27,384 bases of DNA from Neisseria sicca 4320 (GTDB taxonomy: Bacteria > Pseudomonadota > Gammaproteobacteria > Burkholderiales > Neisseriaceae): positions 1 through 27,384 of the forward strand of contig NZ_AEPF01000049.1 of assembly GCF_000193735.1 (NCBI RefSeq), written 5' to 3'. The notes beneath the pieces are model-generated. The model did no database searches and had not been told where the DNA came from. It saw nothing but the letters and a program-made list of their open reading frames with translations. Position 1 is the stretch's first letter; each line of letters opens with the position of its first letter. The translations under genes and the position numbers were made by a program. Shown here piece by piece: positions 1 to 6,295 of the stretch.

Positions 1-90
1 AACTGAAACACATTGAAACAAATAGTATGTGATGGTATGTGCAGACTTCACTTCTATTTAAAAACAATGAGTTAGTTTTTATATTTAAAA
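1..90. other. Probable end of an integrated element (left flank of tRNA remnant)
   Basis: This AT-rich 90 bp abuts the tRNA 3' fragment and has no recognisable gene. It has short direct repeats: TGAAACA at 4-10 and 14-20, and GTATGTG at 25-31 and 35-41. It also has the inverted repeat ATGAGTT (67-73) / AACTCAT (89-95), whose right half runs into the tRNA anticodon loop. Short direct repeats beside a core site are typical of integrase arm sites, so I infer this is the terminal segment of an element extending leftwards out of the window. No integrase is visible, so this is inference only. Confidence 0.35.
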
Positions 91-135
91 CTCATAATCT
101 CTTGGTCGTGGGTTCGAAACCCACCGGACCCACCA
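91..135 (+). tRNA. 3' fragment of a CAT-anticodon tRNA (tRNA-Met or tRNA-Ile2), likely att core
   Basis: Read as a tRNA, this gives anticodon loop CTCATAA (91-97), the 3' anticodon stem, a short variable loop, T arm GTGGG-TTCGAAA-CCCAC, acceptor 3' strand CGGACCC, discriminator A and encoded CCA ending at 135. The 5' acceptor strand (GGGTCCG expected), D arm and 5' anticodon stem are absent, and the bases before 90 do not pair with the 3' anticodon stem. It is therefore not a functional tRNA. The variable-loop bases TTGGTCG resemble tRNA-Ile2, whose CAT is modified to lysidine, more than elongator tRNA-Met, but I cannot settle this. A duplicated tRNA 3' end is the usual trace of site-specific integration. 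Confidence 0.75.
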
Positions 136-145
136 AATATCGAAG

Positions 146-170
146 CCCGGACAGATGTCCGGGTTTTTTT
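146..170 (+). terminator. Intrinsic terminator after the tRNA 3' end
   Basis: A perfect 7-bp stem, CCCGGAC (146-152) and GTCCGGG (157-163), with a 4-nt loop is followed by seven T. It is the original tRNA terminator, carried along with the duplicated tRNA 3' end. Confidence 0.85.
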
Positions 171-357
171 CTTTTGTACTTTTTTATCATGGCAGTGTTT
201 GTTTGAAACAAAATATCAAAATTACCTGTTTTTTATATTTATGTTTATCTAAAAAACAAAATCTCAGATTTTTTATTCAATATTGTCTTTTTAAGCGCAC
301 CTTATGTGCGAAATTTTGAAGCAGGCCATTATGGCTGTGCTATATACGGTTACGCTT

Positions 358-366
358 TGCTACAAT
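358..366 (+). promoter_or_regulatory. Extended -10 promoter for the NSS transporter
   Basis: TGC immediately before TACAAT (361-366) gives an extended -10 box. No good -35 is visible, which is usual for this promoter type. The inferred start near 373 leaves a leader of about 26 nt before the ATG at 399, and it rules out the GTG at 306 as the start codon. The rest of 171-398 is AT-rich without a gene. Confidence 0.5.
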
Positions 367-398
367 GCGGTTTCTTCACATTTCTTAATACAATAATC

Positions 399-1736
399 AT
401 GAATCATTCGGTTTCTTGGTCGTCCAAACTTGGTTTTGTGCTAGCTGCGGCAGGTTCGGCAATCGGCTTGGGCGCAATTTGGAAATTTCCGTACACCGCG
501 GGGACAAACGGTGGGGCGGTGTTTTTCCTGTTGTTTTTGCTTTTTACGATTTTGGTGGCATTGCCCGTACAGCTTGCCGAGTTTTATATCGGCAGGACGG
601 GCGGTAAAAATGCCATCGATTCTTTCAAAACCCTGCGTCCCGGTTCGCAATGGCCGTGGGTGGGGCGTATGGGGGTAGCAGCCTGCTTTATTTTGCTGTC
701 TTTTTACAGTGTCGTCGGCGGCTGGGTGTTGAACTACGTCGTCCATAGCTTTACCGGAGAAATCCATGCCGGTGCGGATTTTGAGGCATTATTCGGTGCG
801 ACCATTTCCAGTCCTGCAGGGTCGTTGTTTTATCAAGGGCTGTTCATGCTGATTACCATTTGGGTAGTTCAGGGCGGTGTATCCGACGGGATTGAAAAAG
901 CAAACCGTTACCTGATGCCGGGCCTGTTCATCCTGTTTATTGTTTTGGCCGTTCGTTCACTGACGCTGCCCGGTGCGATGGAAGGGGTATCCTTCCTGCT
1001 GAAACCCGACTGGTCGCATCTGAAGCCGCAAACCATGCTTACGGCTTTGGGGCAGGCATTTTTTGCGTTAAGTATCGGCGTGTCTGCGATGATCACTTAT
1101 GCATCTTATTTGGGCAAAGACCAAGATATGTTCCGTTCGGGCAATATCATTATGTGGATGAACCTTTTGGTTTCTCTGCTGGCGGGGCTGGTTATTTTCC
1201 CGGCGGTATTTGCTTTCGGTTTTGAACCGAGCCAGGGGCCGGGTTTGATTTTCGTTGTTTTGCCTGCTGTATTCATGAAAATGCCGTTGGGACAAGTTTT
1301 GTTTGCAGTCTTTATGCTGCTGGTGGTGTTTGCTACGCTGACTTCGGCGTTTTCGATGTTGGAAACCGTGATTGCCGCTACGATTCGTCAGGATGAGCGT
1401 AAACGCAGCCGCCATACTTGGTTGATTGGTACGGCAATTTTTATTGTCGGTATTCCCTCCGCCTTGTCTTTTGGTGTTTGGGGTGAGTTTAAAATCTTTG
1501 GAAAAACCGTTTTCGATTTGTGGGACTACCTGATTTCGGCAGTCATTATGCCGATTGGCGCATTGAGCGTTGCCGTGTTTACTGCGTGGATTCAGAATAG
1601 GGAATCAGTATTGGCGAATGCCGGCGCAGGCAGTAGCGTTCCCCAAACCATTATCCGTCTTTGGCTGATGGTGTTGCGCTATGTTGCACCTTTGGCGATT
1701 GTCGTCGTATTTGTCAATTCTCTAGGCTTGATTTAA
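399..1736 (+). CDS. Sodium-dependent transporter, NSS/SNF family
   Basis: Predicted inner-membrane Na+-coupled symporter of the neurotransmitter:sodium symporter family (LeuT fold), which imports amino acids or related amines; the substrate cannot be read from sequence. The 445-aa protein opens with the family TM1 signature around residues 19-31 (GSAIGLGAIWKFP), the unwound segment that binds Na+ and substrate. It continues with about eleven hydrophobic helices, in line with short bacterial members. The ATG at 399 is preferred because an extended -10 box lies just upstream and an upstream GTG extension would encode non-family residues. No clear Shine-Dalgarno is visible. It is a single-gene unit that ends at an inverted DUS hairpin shared with the convergent apbE-like gene. 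Confidence 0.88.
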   Translation: MNHSVSWSSKLGFVLAAAGSAIGLGAIWKFPYTAGTNGGAVFFLLFLLFTILVALPVQLAEFYIGRTGGKNAIDSFKTLRPGSQWPWVGRMGVAACFILLSFYSVVGGWVLNYVVHSFTGEIHAGADFEALFGATISSPAGSLFYQGLFMLITIWVVQGGVSDGIEKANRYLMPGLFILFIVLAVRSLTLPGAMEGVSFLLKPDWSHLKPQTMLTALGQAFFALSIGVSAMITYASYLGKDQDMFRSGNIIMWMNLLVSLLAGLVIFPAVFAFGFEPSQGPGLIFVVLPAVFMKMPLGQVLFAVFMLLVVFATLTSAFSMLETVIAATIRQDERKRSRHTWLIGTAIFIVGIPSALSFGVWGEFKIFGKTVFDLWDYLISAVIMPIGALSVAVFTAWIQNRESVLANAGAGSSVPQTIIRLWLMVLRYVAPLAIVVVFVNSLGLI

Positions 1737-1754
1737 AAACTGTCCGGAAATGGC

Positions 1755-1801
1755 AAAGGTCGTCTGAAAATCTTGATTCGAGGTTTTCAGACGACCTTTT
1801 T
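1755..1801. terminator. Bidirectional inverted-DUS terminator
   Basis: Two DUS copies in inverted orientation, AAAGGTCGTCTGAAAA (1755-1770) and its complement (1784-1799), form a 16-bp stem with A and T runs at its edges. It lies between convergent genes and can terminate both. Confidence 0.85.
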
Positions 1802-1856
1802 ACTTTTAAGTTTTGTTGTATTTGGGAGAACCTGCCTTTTTTGCCAAATAAGACGT

Positions 1857-2864
1857 TCAGGCTATGGTTTCGATGCGGTTGTCGGGCATGACCAGCCAGA
1901 CTTTTGCTTGTTTGGCGCGGGCGGCGGTACGGATGGCGGCTTCGTCCATGATGGAAAACGCGGTGGAGAAGGCATCGGCAACGGCGGCGGTCGGCGCCAT
2001 GACGCTGACGCTGCGGTAGCGCGGTGTGGCAGTGCCGGTGCGCGGGTCGAAGAGGTGGGTGAACTTGCCGGCCTCGTCCATTACGGTACCGTAGCCGCCT
2101 GATGTGGCGAAGGCTTGGTTTTGCATGGAGAGGGTCAGGAGGGTGGCTTCTTCGTTTTGGGGATTGCGGATGCCGACGTTCCATGTGCGTTGGTTGTCGG
2201 TGTCGAAGCCGCGGATTTCGCCCATGTCGACAAGGGCTTGGCGGATGCCGTGTTGTTGCAGCAGGGCGGTGATTTTGTCGGTGATGTAGCCTTGGGCGAT
2301 GCCGTTGAGGGATAAGCCCATGCCTTTTTGTTCGAAGAGGATGGCTTTTTGGTCGAAGACGACGTGTTTGAAGCTGACGAGTTTGAGGGTGCGCCGGATG
2401 TCTGGTTCGGACGGCGGGGTTTCGGCACGCGGGTTGCGGCGGAAATGGTCTGCGTAAAGATTCCACAGCACTTGGACGGTGGGGTCGAACGCGCCGTATG
2501 TCAGGGCGTGGAGGTCGCGGCAGATGCTCAACAGGGCGAGGAAATCGGGCGGCGGGTTGTTCAGATGACCTTCTTTGTTCAGTCGGTTGATCAGGCTGTC
2601 TTCGCGGTAGAGGCTGAAGATTTTTTCGAGGCGGGCGACTTCGGCGAGAACTTTGTTGACGAGGATTTCGGCTTCTTTGCGGTCAACGCCGAAGAGGCGG
2701 AGCTCGGCGCCGGAACCTAGCGCAATGCCTTTCCAGATAACGGGCTCGCCGGTGGCTGGTAACGGGGCAGGGCGGTTGCGGTTCAGGAGGAAGGGTGCGG
2801 TCGCTCCAGCGGCGGTCAGAGCGGCGATGGCGAAAAAGCGGCGGCGGGTGAGCGGGGTGTTCAT
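1857..2864 (-). CDS. apbE: ApbE-family FAD:protein FMN transferase, exported
   Basis: ApbE enzymes transfer FMN from FAD to a threonine of target proteins such as NqrB/NqrC or RnfG, outside the cytoplasmic membrane. The 335-aa product starts with a twin-arginine-like signal (TRRRFF at 6-11, then a hydrophobic stretch to about 27) without a lipobox cysteine. Family blocks follow in order: LSLNGIAQGY (185-193), DMGEIRGF (213-220), ATSGGYG (253-259), HLFDPRTG (270-277) and ADAFSTAF (296-303), the last with the Mg-binding Asp. A Tat signal is also typical of NosX, the ApbE homologue of nitrous oxide reductase clusters, but no nos, nqr or rnf gene is in the window, so the target is unknown. The start has only a weak ribosome binding site. 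Confidence 0.85.
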   Translation of the reverse strand: MNTPLTRRRFFAIAALTAAGATAPFLLNRNRPAPLPATGEPVIWKGIALGSGAELRLFGVDRKEAEILVNKVLAEVARLEKIFSLYREDSLINRLNKEGHLNNPPPDFLALLSICRDLHALTYGAFDPTVQVLWNLYADHFRRNPRAETPPSEPDIRRTLKLVSFKHVVFDQKAILFEQKGMGLSLNGIAQGYITDKITALLQQHGIRQALVDMGEIRGFDTDNQRTWNVGIRNPQNEEATLLTLSMQNQAFATSGGYGTVMDEAGKFTHLFDPRTGTATPRYRSVSVMAPTAAVADAFSTAFSIMDEAAIRTAARAKQAKVWLVMPDNRIETIA

Positions 2865-3109
2865 GGCTTGGGATGGGTCGTCTGAAAAGGGCGGGGTGTT
2901 GGAGGACTGTGTGGAATCGGTTTATTTGAGCTTGTGTTTCAGGACGTTGGGAAGGCGTTTTTAGGAGCGCCGTCATTTCCGCATAGGATTTTTATGGTTA
3001 AGGAAAGGACGGCGGGCGACGGCTGGGGCTTGATTTACGCTGCGGCAAAGTTTGTTTACCCACCATCAAGCCTGCCTTCACGCTTTAGCACCAAGCGTCA
3101 ACCGTCTCA
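2865..3109. other. Intergenic region with a single near-consensus DUS
   Basis: This 245-bp gap between apbE and prfA carries one DUS-like sequence, GGTCGTCTGAAA (about 2877-2888), lacking the leading A. Both flanking genes are on the minus strand. I see no convincing gene or terminator here. Confidence 0.5.
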
Positions 3110-4186
3110 TTAATCGCCCATTGCCGCCAAAAGCTCTGCCTGATGCTCGGCAATCAGGGCGTTGGTGATTTCTTCCAAGTCGCCGTCCATCACAAAATCC
3201 AGCTTGTGCAGGGTGAGGTTGATGCGGTGGTCGGTAACGCGGCCTTGGGGGTAGTTGTAGGTGCGGATGCGCTCGCTGCGGTCGCCGCTGCCGATAAGGG
3301 ATTTGCGTTCGGCGGCTTCTTTGGCTTGGGCTTCGCGTTTTTGTGCGTCGTTCAGGCGGGCGGCGAGGACTTTCATCGCCTGTGCTTTGTTGGCGTGTTG
3401 GCTGCGGCCGTCTTGGCACTCGACCACCATGCCTGTGGGCAGGTGGGTGATGCGGACGGCGGAGTCTGTTTTGTTGATGTGCTGACCGCCCGCGCCGGAT
3501 GCGCGGAAGGTGTCGATGCGCAGGTCGGCGGGGTTCAACTCGATGTCTTCGAGTTCGTCCGCTTCAGGCATGACGGCGACGGTGCAGGCGGAAGTGTGGA
3601 TACGGCCTTGGCTTTCGGTGGCGGGGACGCGCTGCACGCGGTGGCCGCCCGATTCAAATTTCAGACGACTGTACGCACCCAAACCGACGATGCGTGCGAT
3701 GACTTCTTTATAGCCGCCCAGTTCACTTTCATTGGCAGAAACGATTTCGACCTGCCAGCGGTTGCGCTCAGCGTAGCGGCTATACATACGTAACAAATCG
3801 CCTGCAAACAGCGCGGCTTCGTCGCCGCCCGTTCCAGCGCGCACTTCGATGAAGATGTTTTTGTCGTCGTCGGCATCTTTGGGTAGCAGCAGTTTTTGCA
3901 ATTCGGTATCGAGCGTGTCGATCTTGGCTTTTGCCGCTTCGATTTCTTCGGCGGCAAAGTCTTTCATTTCGGGGTCGGACAGCATTTCTTCGGCATCCGC
4001 CAAGTCGCTTTGCGCCAGTTGATAGTTTTGGAACACTTCGACGACAGGCGTCAATTCGGCATGTTCGCGCGTGAGCTTGCGGTAGTTGTCCATATCGGAC
4101 GTGGCTTCGGGCTGTCCGAGAAGGTGGGTGACTTCTTCCAGTCGGTCGCTGAGTTGTTGTAGTTTTTCTAAGATAGACGGCTTCAT
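3110..4186 (-). CDS. prfA: Peptide chain release factor 1
   Basis: RF1 recognises UAA and UAG in the ribosomal A site and triggers peptidyl-tRNA hydrolysis. The 358-aa length is normal. The stop-codon tripeptide PAT is at 188-190 (PAT marks RF1; RF2 has SPF) and the catalytic GGQ is at 233-235 within a conserved GAGGQHINKT block. The N-terminal third is helical and charged as expected. The ATG has the ribosome site GGAAG 5 nt upstream. The gene is monocistronic with its own promoter. The hemK/prmC methyltransferase gene that often follows prfA in other proteobacteria is not next to it. Confidence 0.97.
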   Translation of the reverse strand: MKPSILEKLQQLSDRLEEVTHLLGQPEATSDMDNYRKLTREHAELTPVVEVFQNYQLAQSDLADAEEMLSDPEMKDFAAEEIEAAKAKIDTLDTELQKLLLPKDADDDKNIFIEVRAGTGGDEAALFAGDLLRMYSRYAERNRWQVEIVSANESELGGYKEVIARIVGLGAYSRLKFESGGHRVQRVPATESQGRIHTSACTVAVMPEADELEDIELNPADLRIDTFRASGAGGQHINKTDSAVRITHLPTGMVVECQDGRSQHANKAQAMKVLAARLNDAQKREAQAKEAAERKSLIGSGDRSERIRTYNYPQGRVTDHRINLTLHKLDFVMDGDLEEITNALIAEHQAELLAAMGD

Positions 4187-4214
4187 AATTCTTCCATAAC
4201 AAATGCCGTCGGGA

Positions 4215-4229
4215 GTCGTCCGCGACGAC
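4215..4229 (-). promoter_or_regulatory. Small inverted repeat in the prfA leader
   Basis: GTCGTC-CGC-GACGAC forms a 6-bp stem with a 3-nt loop in the prfA 5' leader, between the promoter and the ribosome binding site. Any role in expression is unknown. Confidence 0.3.
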
Positions 4230-4242
4230 GTGAGGAGGCGTT

Positions 4243-4270
4243 ATTATAATGGGTTTGGTTGGAAATTCAA
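4243..4270 (-). promoter_or_regulatory. Promoter for prfA
   Basis: On the minus strand, TTGAAT (4270-4265), a 16-bp spacer and a perfect TATAAT (4248-4243) lie about 57 bp before the prfA ATG. The -35 matches consensus at 4 of 6 positions. Confidence 0.65.
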
Positions 4271-4283
4271 AAGGATATGACTG

Positions 4284-4318
4284 AAAAGGTTGTCTGAAAA
4301 CTTTTCAGACGACCTTTT
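4284..4318 (-). terminator. Inverted-DUS terminator of metN-metI
   Basis: Two DUS copies separated by one base form a near-continuous hairpin, with one arm carrying a G-to-A change tolerated as a G.U pair. It lies 6 bp past the metI stop codon, closing the two-gene operon where metQ might be expected. Confidence 0.8.
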
Positions 4319-4324
4319 GACGGT

Positions 4325-5011
4325 TTAACGTTTGTCCAATTTTCGCGCCAACGCGTTGCCGATGCTTTGAATCAGGATAACGAGCAGCACGAGGATGGCG
4401 ACGATGAAGATGATGACTTCGGTTTGGTAGCGGTAGTAGCCGTAGCGGATGGCGAGGTCGCCCAAGCCGCCGCCGCCTATCATGCCTGCCGCCGCGCTGT
4501 ATGAGAGCAGGCCGATGGCAAGCACGGTGATGCTGGAAACCATGCCCGCGCGCGCTTCGTTCAAAAGGACTTTGCGGATGATGGCAAGTGGCGATGCGCC
4601 CATGGCGGTGGCGGCTTCAATCACGCCTTTAGGGACTTCGCGCAGGTTTTGTTCCACCAGTCGGGCGAAGTAAAACAGGCCGGACACGCTCAATACCAGC
4701 GAAGCGGCAATCGGGCCGATGGTGCTGCCGACGATGGCGCGGGTCGCAGGTATCATGGCAATCATCAGGATGACGAAGGGGAAGGCGCGCATCAGGTTGA
4801 CTAAGTTGTCGAGCAGGAAATTCACCGGTTTGTTGTAATGAAGCTGGCGGTTGGAAGTCACGAAAAGCAAGACGCCCAAGAGCGTGCCGAAGATGACGGC
4901 AATCGTGGTGGACAGTCCGACCATGACGAAGGTTTCGCCCAAGGCGCGGACGATTTCGTCTTTCATGCCGACGATGGTGGAAACGGCTTGTTCGAATGTT
5001 AAGTCTGCCAT
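4325..5011 (-). CDS. metI: D-methionine/methionine ABC transporter permease
   Basis: Inner-membrane permease subunit of the MetNIQ importer, which takes up L- and D-methionine using ATP. The 228-aa protein has about five transmembrane helices, typical of the compact MetI fold. It carries the EAA coupling-loop motif (EAATAMGASPLAIIRKVLL, about residues 132-150) that docks onto MetN. It starts 1 nt after the metN stop codon, with GGAGGA inside the metN 3' end as ribosome site, so the two are translationally coupled. The usual third gene, the lipoprotein metQ, does not follow; a terminator does. It should share the metN leader control. Confidence 0.93.
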   Translation of the reverse strand: MADLTFEQAVSTIVGMKDEIVRALGETFVMVGLSTTIAVIFGTLLGVLLFVTSNRQLHYNKPVNFLLDNLVNLMRAFPFVILMIAMIPATRAIVGSTIGPIAASLVLSVSGLFYFARLVEQNLREVPKGVIEAATAMGASPLAIIRKVLLNEARAGMVSSITVLAIGLLSYSAAAGMIGGGGLGDLAIRYGYYRYQTEVIIFIVAILVLLVILIQSIGNALARKLDKR

Positions 5012-5012
5012 A

Positions 5013-5750
5013 TCAATCCTCCCGAATCAGTTCGCGCCCGATTTCGGATTGGGCGTGGATTTGGTTGCCGCGTACTTCGACGATTTCCACCACTTTGCCT
5101 TTATCCAAGAGTGCGGCGCGGTCACACAGGCGGCGGATGACGCTCATTTCGTGGGTCACGATGACGATGGTAACGTTGAAGCGTTTGTTGATGTCTTCCA
5201 AACATTCCAAGACGCTGCGCGTGGTGGCGGGGTCGAGGGCGGAAGTGGGTTCGTCGGCGAGGATGACTTGGGGTTTGGGCGCGAGCGCGCGGGCGATGCC
5301 GACGCGCTGTTTCTGACCGCCGGAAAGTTGGGCGGGGTAGTGGTCGGCGCGTTCGGTCAGGCCGACGATTTCAAGGCATTCTTTGACGCGTTCTTTAATT
5401 TTTTCAGACGACCATCCGGCGATTTCCAAAGGAAAGGCAACATTGTCGGCAACGGTGCGGTTGCTCAAAAGATTAAACTGCTGAAACACCATGCCGATAT
5501 TCTGCCGCGCCTGACGCAATGCGGCGGCATCGAGCGCGGTCAGCTCTTGTCCGCACACATTGACCTTGCCGCTGTCGGGACGTTCCAACAGGTTAATCAG
5601 GCGCAACAGGGTGGATTTGCCCGCGCCTGAATAGCCCATCAGACCGAAGATTTCGCCGTCTTGGATTTCGAGGCTGGTCGGCTCGACGGCGGCAAAACGG
5701 GTTTTGTCGCGTGTTTGGTAATGTTTGGAAACGTTGTCCAAAATAATCAT
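5013..5750 (-). CDS. metN: Methionine ABC transporter ATP-binding protein
   Basis: Cytoplasmic ATPase of the MetNI methionine importer. Walker A GYSGAGKS (39-46), the signature LSGGQ, Walker B ILADEP and the switch His in IVTHE are all present. At 245 aa it lacks the C-terminal ACT-like domain that E. coli MetN (about 343 aa) uses for methionine trans-inhibition, so allosteric shut-off is probably missing. This fits transcriptional control in the leader. I chose the ATG at 5750, preceded by GGAAG; an upstream in-frame ATG at 5798 would lie inside the leader terminator hairpin and adds residues unlike the family. Confidence 0.93.
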   Translation of the reverse strand: MIILDNVSKHYQTRDKTRFAAVEPTSLEIQDGEIFGLMGYSGAGKSTLLRLINLLERPDSGKVNVCGQELTALDAAALRQARQNIGMVFQQFNLLSNRTVADNVAFPLEIAGWSSEKIKERVKECLEIVGLTERADHYPAQLSGGQKQRVGIARALAPKPQVILADEPTSALDPATTRSVLECLEDINKRFNVTIVIVTHEMSVIRRLCDRAALLDKGKVVEIVEVRGNQIHAQSEIGRELIRED

Positions 5751-5772
5751 AAATACTTCCTGATACTTCCGG

Positions 5773-5807
5773 AAAAAAAGAAGCCCGATGCTGTACACAA
5801 CGGGCTT
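5773..5807 (-). terminator. Leader terminator (attenuator) in front of metN
   Basis: On the minus strand, AAGCCCG (5807-5801), a 13-nt loop, CGGGCTT (5787-5781), then C and seven T (5779-5773) make a strong intrinsic terminator only 22 nt before the metN start codon. No gene ends upstream on this strand within the leader, so it must act inside the metN leader as a conditional stop. Confidence 0.85.
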
Positions 5808-5846
5808 GGATATAAAGAAAGGAATAAAAACAGCAGAAAATGAAAA

Positions 5847-5890
5847 TACGCTTTAGCTGTTAATGCCCGCAAGCTGTGTCAAATCGGCAA
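5847..5890 (-). ncRNA. SAM-II-like riboswitch aptamer in the metN-metI leader
   Basis: On the minus strand this segment shows, in SAM-II order: P1 5' strand TGCC (5889-5886); immediately GATTTG (5885-5880), matching conserved GAUUU; TTGC at the end of the loop (5872-5869); P1 3' strand GGCA (5867-5864); then TTAACA and GCTAAAG (5863-5851), matching the conserved UUAAA...GCUAAA tail. A pseudoknot is possible between loop ACAGCTT (5877-5871, one bulged A) and tail AAGCGT (5853-5848). That is the SAM-II P1/P2 H-type fold, with shorter loops than I recall for alphaproteobacterial examples. It sits between the promoter and a leader terminator, upstream of a methionine importer, where a SAM sensor would be expected. 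P1 is only 4 bp, the weakest point of the call. Confidence 0.72.
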
Positions 5891-5906
5891 TGTTAACTCA
5901 GATACG

Positions 5907-5935
5907 ACTATAATCAAAATCGGTAACTTTGTCAA
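5907..5935 (-). promoter_or_regulatory. Promoter for metN-metI
   Basis: On the minus strand, TTGACA (5935-5930), a 17-bp spacer and TATAGT (5912-5907) form a near-perfect sigma-70 promoter. The inferred start near 5900 gives a leader of about 150 nt that begins just before the riboswitch-like fold. Confidence 0.85.
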
Positions 5936-5977
5936 GTTTTGATATGATTTGTAATTTTAAAATAATAAATTGTCAGC

Positions 5978-6178
5978 TTATTTGCCGAAAAGCTCCGCCA
6001 CCATGCGGGCTTCTTCCTCGGTATAAGCCGCGCCGTTGAGCTTCGCGGTCAGGATAAATTCGCCGCTTAACCCTTGTTCGGCGCAGGTTTCGCGCCAGCC
6101 TTGCAGCCGTTCTTCATCGCTGGCTTTACGTTTCAGACGACCTATGGTCTGAGTCGCCTGTTTGGTTTGTTCGTTCAT
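5978..6178 (-). CDS. Small hypothetical protein, 66 aa
   Basis: I do not recognise this protein. It is charged and soluble, with no signal or membrane segment and an acidic helical C-terminus (TEEEARMVAELFGK). A strong ribosome site, AAGGAAGG, lies before the ATG, which supports real translation. A DUS is embedded in the reading frame near residue 13 (read as GRLK). It follows hemN on the same strand beyond an inverted-DUS terminator, and its upstream region consists almost entirely of a 10-bp tandem repeat. I see no clear promoter, so it may depend on read-through from hemN. No function is proposed. Confidence 0.6.
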   Translation of the reverse strand: MNEQTKQATQTIGRLKRKASDEERLQGWRETCAEQGLSGEFILTAKLNGAAYTEEEARMVAELFGK

Positions 6179-6190
6179 TAGCCTTCCTTA

Positions 6191-6246
6191 ACAAAGTGAA
6201 ACAAAGTGAAACAAAGTGAAACAAAGTGAAACAAAGTGAAACAAAG
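6191..6246. repeat. 10-bp tandem repeat, about 5.6 copies
   Basis: Five perfect copies of ACAAAGTGAA (6191-6240) plus six bases of a sixth copy occupy the space between the hemN terminator and the ribosome site of the small gene at 5978-6178. A 10-bp period is close to one helical turn, so copy-number change would alter promoter or leader length without rotating bound factors. Confidence 0.95.
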
Positions 6247-6249
6247 GGC

Positions 6250-6284
6250 AAAGGTCGTCTGAAAACGGTTTTCAGACGACCTTT
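6250..6284 (-). terminator. Inverted-DUS terminator of hemN
   Basis: Inverted DUS copies (6250-6266 and 6268-6284) form a near-continuous palindrome 11 bp past the hemN stop codon, with A and T runs at both edges. Confidence 0.8.
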
Positions 6285-6295
6285 GCTATTCCTAT

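Noticed and set aside
61..135. Complete tRNA gene
   Set aside because: The 5' acceptor strand, D arm and 5' anticodon stem are missing, so only a 3' fragment can be supported.
306..398. GTG-initiated N-terminal extension of the NSS transporter
   Set aside because: It would start upstream of the extended -10 box at 358-366, and the added 31 residues precede the usual family start; the ATG at 399 fits better.
5751..5798. N-terminal extension of MetN from an ATG at 5798
   Set aside because: The start codon lies inside the leader terminator hairpin with no ribosome site; the ATG at 5750 has GGAAG and begins the normal MetN sequence.
6191..6246. Possible CRISPR array
   Set aside because: The 10-bp units are contiguous without spacers; this is a simple tandem repeat, and no cas genes are present.
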